Positions 35,673-43,871 of a stretch of 64,000 nt of DNA are shown here, piece after piece. Positions within the stretch are counted from its first letter, which is position 1; every line of letters begins with the position of its first letter. The translations under genes were made by a program, and so were the position numbers. The DNA is from Pycnococcus provasolii (Eukaryota; Chlorophyta; Pseudoscourfieldiophyceae; Pseudoscourfieldiales; Pycnococcaceae), in assembly GCA_938743325.2 (NCBI GenBank), contig OW568867.1, forward strand, positions 372,001 to 436,000. The letters are read 5' to 3'. The notes below the pieces were generated by a model. It was not told the origin of the DNA. It saw only the letters and a list, made by a program, of their open reading frames with translations, and made no database searches.

Positions 35673-38483
35673 GTGATGGTGACTTTGTCTTCTGCGTCGT
35701 CATCCTCCATGTCTTCATCCATGTCTTCCCTGCGCTTCGTCTTGCTCAGCCTCTTCGTCGTCACGACAACGACAGTGTTGTGCGTCGGTGAAAATGCTCA
35801 AGCGGCAGAAGTACCGTCAGCTCGAGCAGCAGCTGTCAACAGCAACTACGGCGCGCCGGGGAAGTTTGGCGTGGGAACACGACGCGTTCGAATTCCGCGC
35901 GCACTCATGCCGCGCGCGTACCACGACACGCTCACAGGCGCGACGCCTGACGACGTCCCAGAGGCGCAAGTACCCGCAGACTTCGAAGTCGACGTCATCT
36001 ACCCCAGCGATGTCGTCGCCGTCGAGCCGAACTTACCCATATCAACCAAAGGACCGTTCGCAGCTGTCGCGTGGGCGCCGGGGTGGACGTGCCTAAGCGA
36101 ACAGTACACCAGCGTCACGCACCACCTCGCAAGCCACGGATTCGTCGTCGTGTCAGCAGTCAGCTTTCACGGCGTCGCGGTGCCAAGCTTTCTGCAGGAT
36201 TGGCAGGACATGCTTCTCGCTCTCGAGTGGATCCGGCTCTTCGACAGCCGAACGCATCACGAAGACAACGACGTCGTGCGCGCTATACAAGCGGAACACG
36301 CACACTGGCTCGCGAATGCCATTGACCGCGATCAACTCGGGCTTGCGGGGCACAGCAGTGGAGGATCCACGGTTCTGCGCGCCGCGGCGGGAGATGGACG
36401 GCGCATGAAACGACGCGTCAAGGCGGTCATGACGATGTCGCCGAGCGAGGCGGTGATGTCGGACGGACGGAGCGTGCAGCAGCAGCTCGACGCCGCGCAG
36501 GACGACGACCCGACGAACGACCGTAAGCCGGGGGATGGGTGGGCGAAGATTCGCGCGGAAATTCGGGCACCCGTGAGCATCCTCGCTGGTGAGCTGGACA
36601 GGAAGACGCCGATGGGCGGGCACAGTGACATCTTCTTTCACCAAGGTGGAGGGAGCTTCCCACGCACGTATGCTGTCATCAAGCGAGGGTCGCACTGCTT
36701 CCTCGAGTACGGGGGAACGGCGGACGGCGGCGGCGGCGGCGGCGGCGTTGGTGGCGTGAAAAATCACACGTGGTTCTATCCTGGAGGCGACTCCGAGTGC
36801 CCCGAGGCGAAGCTGTTCACAGGCATGCTGGACCCACGCAAGCAGCTGATGATCACGCGCAAGTTTGCGGCGCAGTTCTTCGCCTTTCAGCTGCGCGGCG
36901 AGGTGGCAACGGTGGGCAAGACGTGGGGACAAGAGCTGAAGAATGATCCAGACATGCTCATGGCGATGACCGAGCCGCTCATGAGGGTGACCGTGGATGA
37001 GATTGTCGAGTCTGAGCGTGGCGTCACGGAAAGCAGCCTGGAGGAGGAGGGGGCGAGCGTCAACACCGTCACACTACACCCGGGTGTCGACTTCGTCGAC
37101 ATTCGCGGGCGCGTCGTCAACGAGCGTGACGTTTACCAGCGTGGCGAGGAGCTCGCGGGCATGTGGGAGAGGGAGGAGACGAGGCGTCGCGAGAGGCAGA
37201 ATCAGACAGCCACCAACACGGGACTGTCGTGGGACATGCTCGAGTCCGGGCCACCCTTCAACACGTTCGACGGCGGCTTCCTCAACAACGCGCTGAACCA
37301 AGACGAGAGGAGGATGAGGAGAAACGAAAGGAGGATGCGAGTGCAGGAGATGCTCGGCAGAATGGATTGCACGGATGTGGCTGACGACTTTGGCAGCTCG
37401 AGGAGAGTCTGTGTGAGCTCAGCCGGAACCGGTGCGCCGACGGCGATGATGAGTAGTCTGCAACGAGAAAGGGAGGCAGCTGAGGCGGCGTCGGCGTCGA
37501 TCGCCGCAAATAAGCCGACGGCGGATACGATCGAACCCGTTGTGCCCAACTACGAGTCGGAGCACGACTCCGCGACGCGCTGGCTCGGAAACACGCCTGC
37601 CGATACGTACCAGCTCGAGGACGTCGACTCGTTTGAAATTCGCGTTGACGCGTCGTCCGGGCTCGACGTGGAAGTGCTTGCCCCCACGCTGGTGCCAACC
37701 GCCCCTGGCTCTGGTGCGCCGTACCGCCTGCGCGTGCGGCGCAAGCGCAGAACGCAAGGAAACGTGCCTGAGTGGTTGACCATCTACAGCGTGAGCCGCC
37801 GCGAGGGAGCCAAGGCTGCGGCTGTGCGCGTGCTACGCGTGGTGAAGGGATTGGACACGCCGAGCAGCTCCGGTTCGTGGGGAGCGGTAACGAGCGACAG
37901 TATGGGAGGCGACGGCACGTGCTCATGGGGCGAGTGGAGCCCGTGCAACGCTCAGGTGTCTGTCGACGGATTCATCGACGAAGTTGGCATCGAGTCAACG
38001 GCACAGCTCCAGACGAAACCGCCGCGCAAGCTGCACTGCTTTAGCGGGGAGATGGGCTTGATGACGCGAGTCCGAGGCTACGAGTGCACGGCGCCGGTGG
38101 CGCGCGTGGAGACGGCGCAGTGCTGCGTGGAGACGGGAGCACGCAGCCGCACGGCCGATGACTGGTCGTTGATGAGCCCGGACGCGCTCCGCGCGGTGGC
38201 GCAGCTCCGCTGGGTCAAAATTCTCGAGCGTCTCGACTTCAACGACGAGGATTCCCGCACCGCGACGGTGCACACGCCCATGAGTGCCGCGAAACCTGCG
38301 ACGGCGACTTTCGAGCGACCGGCGGTGGCACTTCTGGTTGCGCAGCTGCGAGACGCGCTGTTTACCGATCGCGGCCGCTCGCAAATTGTAGAGCATCTCG
38401 CGAGGGCAGGAAATAATGAGGTGAATACGTCGCTCATTCGCGACGCCGAACGCGCGGCGTTGTTTAAGAGTCTTGGAAAGTAG
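35673..38483 (+). CDS. secreted alpha/beta hydrolase with TSP1-like module
   Basis: 936 residues with a Ser-rich N-terminus and signal peptide (FVLLSLFVVTTTTVLCVGENAQA). The hydrolase domain (about 60-420) resembles dienelactone hydrolase, chlorophyllase or cutinase-like enzymes: AAVAWAPGWTCLSEQYTSVT then HHLASHGFVVVSAVSFHG, and LGLAGHSSGGSTVLRAA with the nucleophile Ser in GHSSGG; a SILAGELDRKTP strand offers the acid and RGSHCFLEYGG the His. A long middle region is charged. Near residue 750, CSWGEWSPCNAQ is a thrombospondin-1-type core, followed by more Cys (ECTAPVARVETAQCC). A secreted or wall-bound esterase is likely; substrate unknown. Met 2 (35676) is an alternative start. Confidence 0.72.
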   Translation: MMVTLSSASSSSMSSSMSSLRFVLLSLFVVTTTTVLCVGENAQAAEVPSARAAAVNSNYGAPGKFGVGTRRVRIPRALMPRAYHDTLTGATPDDVPEAQVPADFEVDVIYPSDVVAVEPNLPISTKGPFAAVAWAPGWTCLSEQYTSVTHHLASHGFVVVSAVSFHGVAVPSFLQDWQDMLLALEWIRLFDSRTHHEDNDVVRAIQAEHAHWLANAIDRDQLGLAGHSSGGSTVLRAAAGDGRRMKRRVKAVMTMSPSEAVMSDGRSVQQQLDAAQDDDPTNDRKPGDGWAKIRAEIRAPVSILAGELDRKTPMGGHSDIFFHQGGGSFPRTYAVIKRGSHCFLEYGGTADGGGGGGGVGGVKNHTWFYPGGDSECPEAKLFTGMLDPRKQLMITRKFAAQFFAFQLRGEVATVGKTWGQELKNDPDMLMAMTEPLMRVTVDEIVESERGVTESSLEEEGASVNTVTLHPGVDFVDIRGRVVNERDVYQRGEELAGMWEREETRRRERQNQTATNTGLSWDMLESGPPFNTFDGGFLNNALNQDERRMRRNERRMRVQEMLGRMDCTDVADDFGSSRRVCVSSAGTGAPTAMMSSLQREREAAEAASASIAANKPTADTIEPVVPNYESEHDSATRWLGNTPADTYQLEDVDSFEIRVDASSGLDVEVLAPTLVPTAPGSGAPYRLRVRRKRRTQGNVPEWLTIYSVSRREGAKAAAVRVLRVVKGLDTPSSSGSWGAVTSDSMGGDGTCSWGEWSPCNAQVSVDGFIDEVGIESTAQLQTKPPRKLHCFSGEMGLMTRVRGYECTAPVARVETAQCCVETGARSRTADDWSLMSPDALRAVAQLRWVKILERLDFNDEDSRTATVHTPMSAAKPATATFERPAVALLVAQLRDALFTDRGRSQIVEHLARAGNNEVNTSLIRDAERAALFKSLGK

Positions 38484-38639
38484 CGGCGGCGTCCTCGGAT
38501 GCAAATGTTGCGTGAATGGCGAAAGCTAAGATCGGTCGCTCATTCAGTAATGGAATAACTGATGGGATGGTATATGCTTTTTATTAGATATGTTACAAAG
38601 TCGAGAAAACAAAAACAAAAGAACACAATAAATATAATC

Positions 38640-39839
38640 TCACGTCGTGCGAAGTCGAACAATCACAGCACCTCTCGGCGCATCCCACGACGCGGTGACG
38701 TAACTATCGAGGTCAGTGAGAACGAGCGATACGGCCGCCTGCAGCCTCGTCTTACCACCTGCGCCCGCGTGTGTCGCGTGCGCGCCCCGACCCGTCACAA
38801 AAGTCACAGATTTGCCACGCATATGCTCCTCGGAGAGCTGAAAGACATGCCATCTGACGACATCTTCTGCGTGCGAGCTTGCCATTCCGTGAAGATCCAC
38901 CGTTTCGGCGCCATGCGGATTTGGGTTGCGCATGTGATACGCCGCCGCGCTCGCATCCAGCCTGAGCTGCCGTGCGACGTCGGCAGCCGCCGCGGCGCGC
39001 GCGCCGAGATGCCCTGCGGCTTTCGTGTCGCCACGGCTGGATGCCACCCCGGCGAGGCTGGCGAGAGCGTCGCGTGAACGTGCAACCGCCGTGAACAGTC
39101 CCATGGACTCGTCGTATATCTGGGAAAGGTTGCCATCCTTCAGCGGCGGCAGTGGCGGTGGTAGCGGCATCGGTGACGGCAGTGGATGCTGCTCACACTG
39201 CGCCGGCAACGGTTTGCGCTTCGTCGGAATGGGGCGCGAAGGTTGCGGTCGACGACCGTCGAGCTGAGGTTTGACGACGCCTGGGAGTGTCGGCTGTCGC
39301 TTGACGACGACGTTCCAGTCTCGCAGCGTCGGCCTTTCCCCACGCAACGCCGCCTCCAGTGCGCCGGCGAGCTTGTCATTGTCTTCTTGCGTGGCGTCCG
39401 AAACGCACAGACGAGACAGAGCTTTCGCGAGTTCAGCGTCGCCGGACGTGTCCTCGGCACAGCTCGCCGTGCCGCTGTTCCAAGCGCGCTCGAGTGCCGC
39501 CGCCAGCTCAAGGTCCCCTGCAGGCGGTGATGAAGCCGCCTCAGCAAGTTCGCGTGCATACTCCTCGTCGCCGCTCGGCGGCGACGGCGACGACGCCTCC
39601 GCCTCTGCGAGCTTACGCGCAAACTCGGCGTCGCCTGCTGGCGGCGAGCACGGCAAGGGGGGTTGACTCAGGGCTAACGCGAGTTCATGCGCAAACTCCG
39701 CGTCGCCTGCAGGCGGCGAGCACGGCAAAGGCGTGTGGCTCAGGGCTAATGCGAGTTCATGCGCAAACTCCGCGTCGCCATCTGGCTCGCGCGAGTAGCC
39801 CAGGGAAGCGTCCGCGGATGACTCCGCATCGGCGGACAT
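38640..39839 (-). CDS. Smr-domain protein with DUF1771 and UIM-like repeats
   Basis: 399 residues. The N-terminal third has repeats of GDAEFAHELALALSHTPLP (also REL.EA and KALSRL variants) spaced by SPPA linkers, with the acidic-LxxALxxS shape of ubiquitin-interacting motifs. A helical DUF1771-like segment follows (SMGLFTAVARSRDALASLAG and DVARQLRLDASAAAYHMRNP), then a C-terminal Smr domain: ETVDLHGMASSHAEDVVRWH, SVTFVTGRGAHATHAGAGGK with the DLHG and TGRG motifs. DUF1771-Smr proteins are RNA nucleases in no-go decay (yeast Cue2, animal N4BP2 with a CUE ubiquitin-binding domain). UIM-type repeats replacing CUE would keep the ubiquitin-reading logic; that role is inferred. Confidence 0.75.
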   Translation of the reverse strand: MSADAESSADASLGYSREPDGDAEFAHELALALSHTPLPCSPPAGDAEFAHELALALSQPPLPCSPPAGDAEFARKLAEAEASSPSPPSGDEEYARELAEAASSPPAGDLELAAALERAWNSGTASCAEDTSGDAELAKALSRLCVSDATQEDNDKLAGALEAALRGERPTLRDWNVVVKRQPTLPGVVKPQLDGRRPQPSRPIPTKRKPLPAQCEQHPLPSPMPLPPPLPPLKDGNLSQIYDESMGLFTAVARSRDALASLAGVASSRGDTKAAGHLGARAAAAADVARQLRLDASAAAYHMRNPNPHGAETVDLHGMASSHAEDVVRWHVFQLSEEHMRGKSVTFVTGRGAHATHAGAGGKTRLQAAVSLVLTDLDSYVTASWDAPRGAVIVRLRTT

Positions 39840-39977
39840 CTCACGGGCGGCTATTGTTATTCTTGAAATTCTTGTAGGGAAAAATCAAAAATCTTCCCCC
39901 GGAACCGGAACCCGTTCTCAACCACACGTTTTCGGCGTCGGATGATTCACGGAGGACACCACCACGGTGAGTGATCA
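39840..39977. promoter_or_regulatory. 138-bp divergent promoter between Smr and peptidase genes
   Basis: Two start codons face away from each other across this short gap, so both genes likely share regulatory sequence. It contains CCCCCGGAACCGGAACCCG. No classical TATA box seen. Confidence 0.5.
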
Positions 39978-41030
39978 ATGTCGGCGCACGTCGTCGTCCC
40001 TCTGTGTCGCCGTGGTGTTCTCAACCTCAGTGCTCGCCCTTCTTCGTATTGTCGGGTCAGGGTTATCGTTAGTAGTCGTCTCCCTTCCTCGACTTCCTCA
40101 ACTTGCTCCTCATCTTCATCTTCGTCTCACTCATCCTCGAAATCACGCGACTCCTCCTCCTCATGCCGTTTCGGCGGAAAGATACTACGATGGCGTGACG
40201 TTGCAAGAAAAGAAAAGGAATTCAATACGCACGCCGTCCTCTGGGAAGCTAGGAAGAAAGACGACGATGACGCAAAGGCGACGCTTGTGCTCTTGCTCCA
40301 CGGAGGACCGCAGGTGCCGCACGACTACCTCAAGCCAATTGGACAAGCTCTGAGTGCACAACGACACGTTGTCACGTACGACCAGCTCGGCTGCGGCTTA
40401 TCTGACGCTCCGGACGATGCGTCGCTGTATGGCGTCGACAACGCGATCGAGGAACTGCGACGAGCCATCGCGAGGGCGCGACAAGCGGCTGGTGTTCCGT
40501 CGAGTGAGAAGATTCACGTTCTCGGTCAATCGTGGGGTGGCATCCTCGCATTCGAGGCTGTGCGCACCGGCGGGCTCGGCGACGAAATCAAGTCGCTCAT
40601 TCTTTCCAACGTTCCGCCGAACGTCGCCGCGGTGGAGGCGGATGCAAATAAACTGCTCGAAGAGGCGGGTGGTGATGTCGAACTCTTCATGGCCCAGCAC
40701 AATTGCCGTGTTGTACCGCAGCCGAAGCAAGTCGCCGACGCGTATGCCAAAGCAGGTTCGACGTGGCGTGGGAGCGGTGTGCTCGCAGGCTACGAGGCTG
40801 CAAAGACGACGTCGTCGTCGTGGCCAGCGCATCTGCGTACGCTCGTGATATCCGGGGAGCATGATTTCGTGACACCGGAGCTCGCGAAAACATGGCTCGA
40901 CATCCTTCCGCACGGCTCGGCGAGCCAGGTGGTGGTCAACGGCGGATCACACATGCCCTTCTGGGACGCAAGCGAGCAGTACTTTGAGCGCGTATGTGCG
41001 TTTTTAGACGAATGCGACGACACCAAATAA
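39978..41030 (+). CDS. proline-iminopeptidase-like alpha/beta hydrolase, probably organellar
   Basis: 350 residues. The first about 65 are Arg/Ser-rich with few acids, like a plastid or mitochondrial presequence. The core has the oxyanion loop LLLHGGPQVPHDYL, YDQLGCGLSD typical of prolyl aminopeptidases (YDQRGxGxS in the family), the nucleophile in VLGQSWGGILAFEA, an acid in VISGEHDFVTPELA and the catalytic His in VVNGGSHMPFWD. Family S33 enzymes remove N-terminal proline from peptides; some relatives act on other esters or amides. The family match is strong; the exact substrate is inferred. Confidence 0.8.
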   Translation: MSAHVVVPLCRRGVLNLSARPSSYCRVRVIVSSRLPSSTSSTCSSSSSSSHSSSKSRDSSSSCRFGGKILRWRDVARKEKEFNTHAVLWEARKKDDDDAKATLVLLLHGGPQVPHDYLKPIGQALSAQRHVVTYDQLGCGLSDAPDDASLYGVDNAIEELRRAIARARQAAGVPSSEKIHVLGQSWGGILAFEAVRTGGLGDEIKSLILSNVPPNVAAVEADANKLLEEAGGDVELFMAQHNCRVVPQPKQVADAYAKAGSTWRGSGVLAGYEAAKTTSSSWPAHLRTLVISGEHDFVTPELAKTWLDILPHGSASQVVVNGGSHMPFWDASEQYFERVCAFLDECDDTK

Positions 41031-41066
41031 GGTTTTGTGAAAACAATGTAACAATGTATATTTTAT

Positions 41067-42146
41067 TTACAAATCTAAGCGCGTGGGGAAGCGCACACCG
41101 TCGCCGGCGGCGCTGCCTGGTCCGATCGGACCACCCACCCACGGCACGAACCACAGAGGAGGATTGTCGCCGAGAATTGACGTGACGTTCGCCCACAGAC
41201 CCACGTCGTACACGCGGGAGTGAGACGCGGATGCAGTTTCGCCTGAGGCGAGAGTCTTGCGCACGCGCACACCCTCGTATGTTTCGATCGTCGTCTGGTT
41301 CGTCGCGACGAGACGTGTATGCCAAGCGAACAACGATCCGACGCCCATGCTCAGAGGCAGCAGAAGTGCGCCAGCGAAACACGGCCTTGCGATCGACGGC
41401 AGCGGCGCACGGTGCGACTGGAACGAGCTCGTCTTCGTCTCCGCTTGTTGATGTAGCATGTCGATTCCAAACGATATGAGCAGGTAGAGTGCATACACGA
41501 GCGATAAGGTTGTGTAGAATAGGAAGAGGAAGAACGCCTTTTGATTTCCGTGTCCGACGCAGTTTGCGACCCAAACGCAGTGGTGGTCCATCTTCAGCAC
41601 ACATCGTCGGCACTGTCTGCAGTGGTGTGTTCTCGGCGGTTTGTAAGCGAGGCACTTGGAGCAGAACCTCGGCGCCGTTCCGTTCCCCTTTCTCTTCACC
41701 TCGACGTGCACAGCTGTAGTTTTTGCCTTCACTCCTGCGTCAACGTCGCCGCACTCCGCGTCGCCCAATCCGTCGTTTGGTTGACTGCCCAATCCGTCGT
41801 ATGCGGGAACGGGTCCTGGGTCACGCGTGACTGTGAGCGCGTAGCTGATGAGCGCCATGGACATCAGCAAGGTGAACGTCAAAAGGTGGAAGCACCCTTG
41901 CGCCGTTTGGTATCCCCCGAGCCACGGATTCACGACATCCAGGCAGATGATGCAGTACATGGTCGCGAAGATTAAGAGCACCAAAAGCACGGTGGGTGAT
42001 CCCATACGACCGAAAGACAAAGACAGAGGGGAAGGAGCACGAGCACGAGCACGAGCAGATGAGGAGGAATCCTGGGAGACATGGACGTGCGCCGGCGACG
42101 ACATCGCTTCCAGAGATCCGCCGGATCGGAAAAAACGCAATGGCAA
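41067..42146 (-). CDS. DHHC-type protein S-palmitoyltransferase
   Basis: 359 residues. Two TM helices (SPTVLLVLLIFATMYCIICL, then CFHLLTFTLLMSMALISYAL) precede the cysteine-rich domain RFCSKCLAYKPPRTHHCRQC and RRCVLKMDHHCVWVANCVGHGN, with the catalytic DHHC. Two further TM helices follow. The TTxE motif (TTIETYEG) and a late NPxxxG-like segment (VYDVGLWANVTSILGDNPPL) match the family. The enzyme attaches palmitate to cysteines of target proteins at Golgi or plasma membrane. The first 47 residues are low-complexity; a start at the internal MGSPTVLL is possible. Confidence 0.9.
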   Translation of the reverse strand: MPLRFFRSGGSLEAMSSPAHVHVSQDSSSSARARARAPSPLSLSFGRMGSPTVLLVLLIFATMYCIICLDVVNPWLGGYQTAQGCFHLLTFTLLMSMALISYALTVTRDPGPVPAYDGLGSQPNDGLGDAECGDVDAGVKAKTTAVHVEVKRKGNGTAPRFCSKCLAYKPPRTHHCRQCRRCVLKMDHHCVWVANCVGHGNQKAFFLFLFYTTLSLVYALYLLISFGIDMLHQQAETKTSSFQSHRAPLPSIARPCFAGALLLPLSMGVGSLFAWHTRLVATNQTTIETYEGVRVRKTLASGETASASHSRVYDVGLWANVTSILGDNPPLWFVPWVGGPIGPGSAAGDGVRFPTRLDL

Positions 42147-42188
42147 CGAGGGTCCAAGGGAGCAGCAGGTCCCAAAAGGTGCCAGGGG

Positions 42189-42220
42189 GGTTAGGGTTAG
42201 GGTTACAGGTTAGGGGTTTA
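42189..42220 (-). promoter_or_regulatory. telomere-like TTAGGG tract upstream of the DHHC gene
   Basis: GGTTAGGGTTAGGGTTACAG and then GTTAGGGGTTTA lie 43-74 bases upstream of the start at 42146. The tract is in the 113-base gap to the RCC1 gene. Confidence 0.45.
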
Positions 42221-42259
42221 TGTAGTGTCTGTCGTTTTTCTGTACAAATGGTTGTTTTG

Positions 42260-43261
42260 TTAAAGGGGATGATGATGAACAGCAGCATTTATGCCGATGG
42301 CTCCTAGAGAGCTCCTAGAGATGTGCGGATCCTCACCTCGCCATACGTGCAAAGTCCCATTCTCGTCAACGCCAAAGCTGCTGTTGTAAGTGCCACTCAC
42401 ACACTTTAGTTTGACGTCGTCAGGCAGACGGGCAGTTTCAGGGACGCGACCGCTCTCAACGACACCGCCGCGCTTAAGTGCGACAACGGCGTGGTTCGTG
42501 CCACACGCAATTGCAGAAACGACGCCGCCGGTGTCAGCGTCATCGTCTCCAACGTCCAAGCTGTCGTGCAGTGCGTTGTCGCCCCACGTGAATATGCGGT
42601 TGTCATCAGCACACAGCGCCGCGCCGAAGAAGGCGCCGGCGGCGACGGCGACGACACGCGACGGCGGTTGCACTTTCCCCGGCGCTTGCCCTTGCCGATT
42701 AGCACCCCACGCAAACAGTGCGCCATCGTCGCGCCGTAGTGCGACGGTGAAGTCTCCCCCCGCTGCGACGGCAACGCAAGGCCCTAGTGTATCTGGAACG
42801 TCGCACTGCCCGAAGTTGTTCCCACCCCAGCACGTCACCTCTCCTTCAGAGTCGAGCACGACGCTGTGAAACTGCCCGGCGTCTATCATCACGTACTTTC
42901 TTCTTCGATCGTCACTTTCGGTATCCAACGGTGCTGGCACGGACGAGCACTGCTGAAAGTTATCCTGTCCCCACACGTGAATCGTTGATCGCTCGCCATC
43001 AGTAATAATCGCGAGCGAGTGTCTGTCTCCCGCCGCGATAGAAGTGGTGGTCGCACTTCCCCCAGATCCACAGCGCACCCGCAGCTCTCTAGGCACGTCG
43101 CACTGTCCGTGTTCGTTCCAGCCAAGGCACGCGACCGACGACGAAGTAGGCTTCAGCGATGACGCTGATGATGGTGGTGATGATGACGAGGATGATTCTT
43201 CAGAGACAAGCAGGACGACGTGGTGCAGGCCACAGCACACCTTCGATACTCGCAGCACCAT
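42260..43261 (-). CDS. RCC1-repeat (beta-propeller) protein
   Basis: 333 residues with RCC1-type repeats: VACLGWNEHGQCDVP, IHVWGQDNFQQCSSVP, VTCWGGNNFGQCDVPDTLG, LFAWGANRQGQAPGK and IFTWGDNALHDSL, each followed by a VxxVAAGxxHxxAL-like strand. This is the G-N-x-x-G-Q pattern of RCC1. Five or six blades are visible, so the propeller may be incomplete or divergent. Members range from Ran exchange factors to light or kinase regulators; nothing here indicates which. The first residues include a Ser-rich insertion between the first two strands. Confidence 0.75.
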   Translation of the reverse strand: MVLRVSKVCCGLHHVVLLVSEESSSSSSPPSSASSLKPTSSSVACLGWNEHGQCDVPRELRVRCGSGGSATTTSIAAGDRHSLAIITDGERSTIHVWGQDNFQQCSSVPAPLDTESDDRRRKYVMIDAGQFHSVVLDSEGEVTCWGGNNFGQCDVPDTLGPCVAVAAGGDFTVALRRDDGALFAWGANRQGQAPGKVQPPSRVVAVAAGAFFGAALCADDNRIFTWGDNALHDSLDVGDDDADTGGVVSAIACGTNHAVVALKRGGVVESGRVPETARLPDDVKLKCVSGTYNSSFGVDENGTLHVWRGEDPHISRSSLGAIGINAAVHHHPL

Positions 43262-43489
43262 ACTAAGGTTAACTTATCTTGATACAGTATATTGAGAGAC
43301 CTTAATGGCGTGCCTAAGATGCATGCATGCCCAAGGGAAATGGCAAAAATGGGTCTGACAGAATCCTCTTATATAGGTAGCCAGAACGAACCAACTTAAG
43401 GTCTATCCCATATGGATATGGGTTACCGGGTCCCTCCAAATAACTGGTCCACGTCACGCGAATAGGTTCGGGTGATCCGTAGGGGAGAG

Positions 43490-43556
43490 GGGTTAGGGGT
43501 TAGGGTAGAGGGGTTAGGGTAGAGGGATTAGGGTTAGGGTTAGGGTTAGGGTTAGC
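43490..43556 (+). repeat. interstitial telomere-like TTAGGG tract
   Basis: GGGTTAGG variants ending in four perfect TTAGGG units. It lies 229-295 bases upstream of the RCC1 start and 108 bases left of the MULE insertion. Confidence 0.7.
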
Positions 43557-43663
43557 GGGTCTAATAATAAGGGGACGCGTTCATACAGGTGACGCGTTCT
43601 TCTGCTTTCCCCCCCCGGGACCAGGCCCAGGGACCCCTCCCTTGAACGGCTTTTAAAAATCAA

Positions 43664-43825
43664 GGGAGAAATACAGTACGCCCCGAGCCAGAAAATCGAA
43701 ATTGCAGTACGCCCCGTTTTCGTCCTAGTTCGCCCCGGAAAGAAATCCTAATTACAGTACGCCCCGGTCTGAAATTCTAACCCTAACCCTAACCCCAACC
43801 CACTGTATTCTGTCGTTGTCCGGTT
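43664..43825 (+). repeat. left terminal inverted repeat of the MULE
   Basis: Contains three CAGTACGCCCCG motifs (43674, 43705, 43755) and a related TTCGCCCCGG (43729), probably transposase-binding sites, then a TAACCC tract (43777-43800) 72 bases before the transposase ATG. Confidence 0.9.
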
Positions 43826-43871
43826 TTTTGGACCTTTTTGTCCATTTCTCGCGCCAAAACATTTCGAGCCC

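Noticed and set aside
43490-43556. TTAGGG array as a chromosome end
   Set aside because: Short, degenerate in part and flanked by genes on both sides; interstitial or promoter motif is the better reading.
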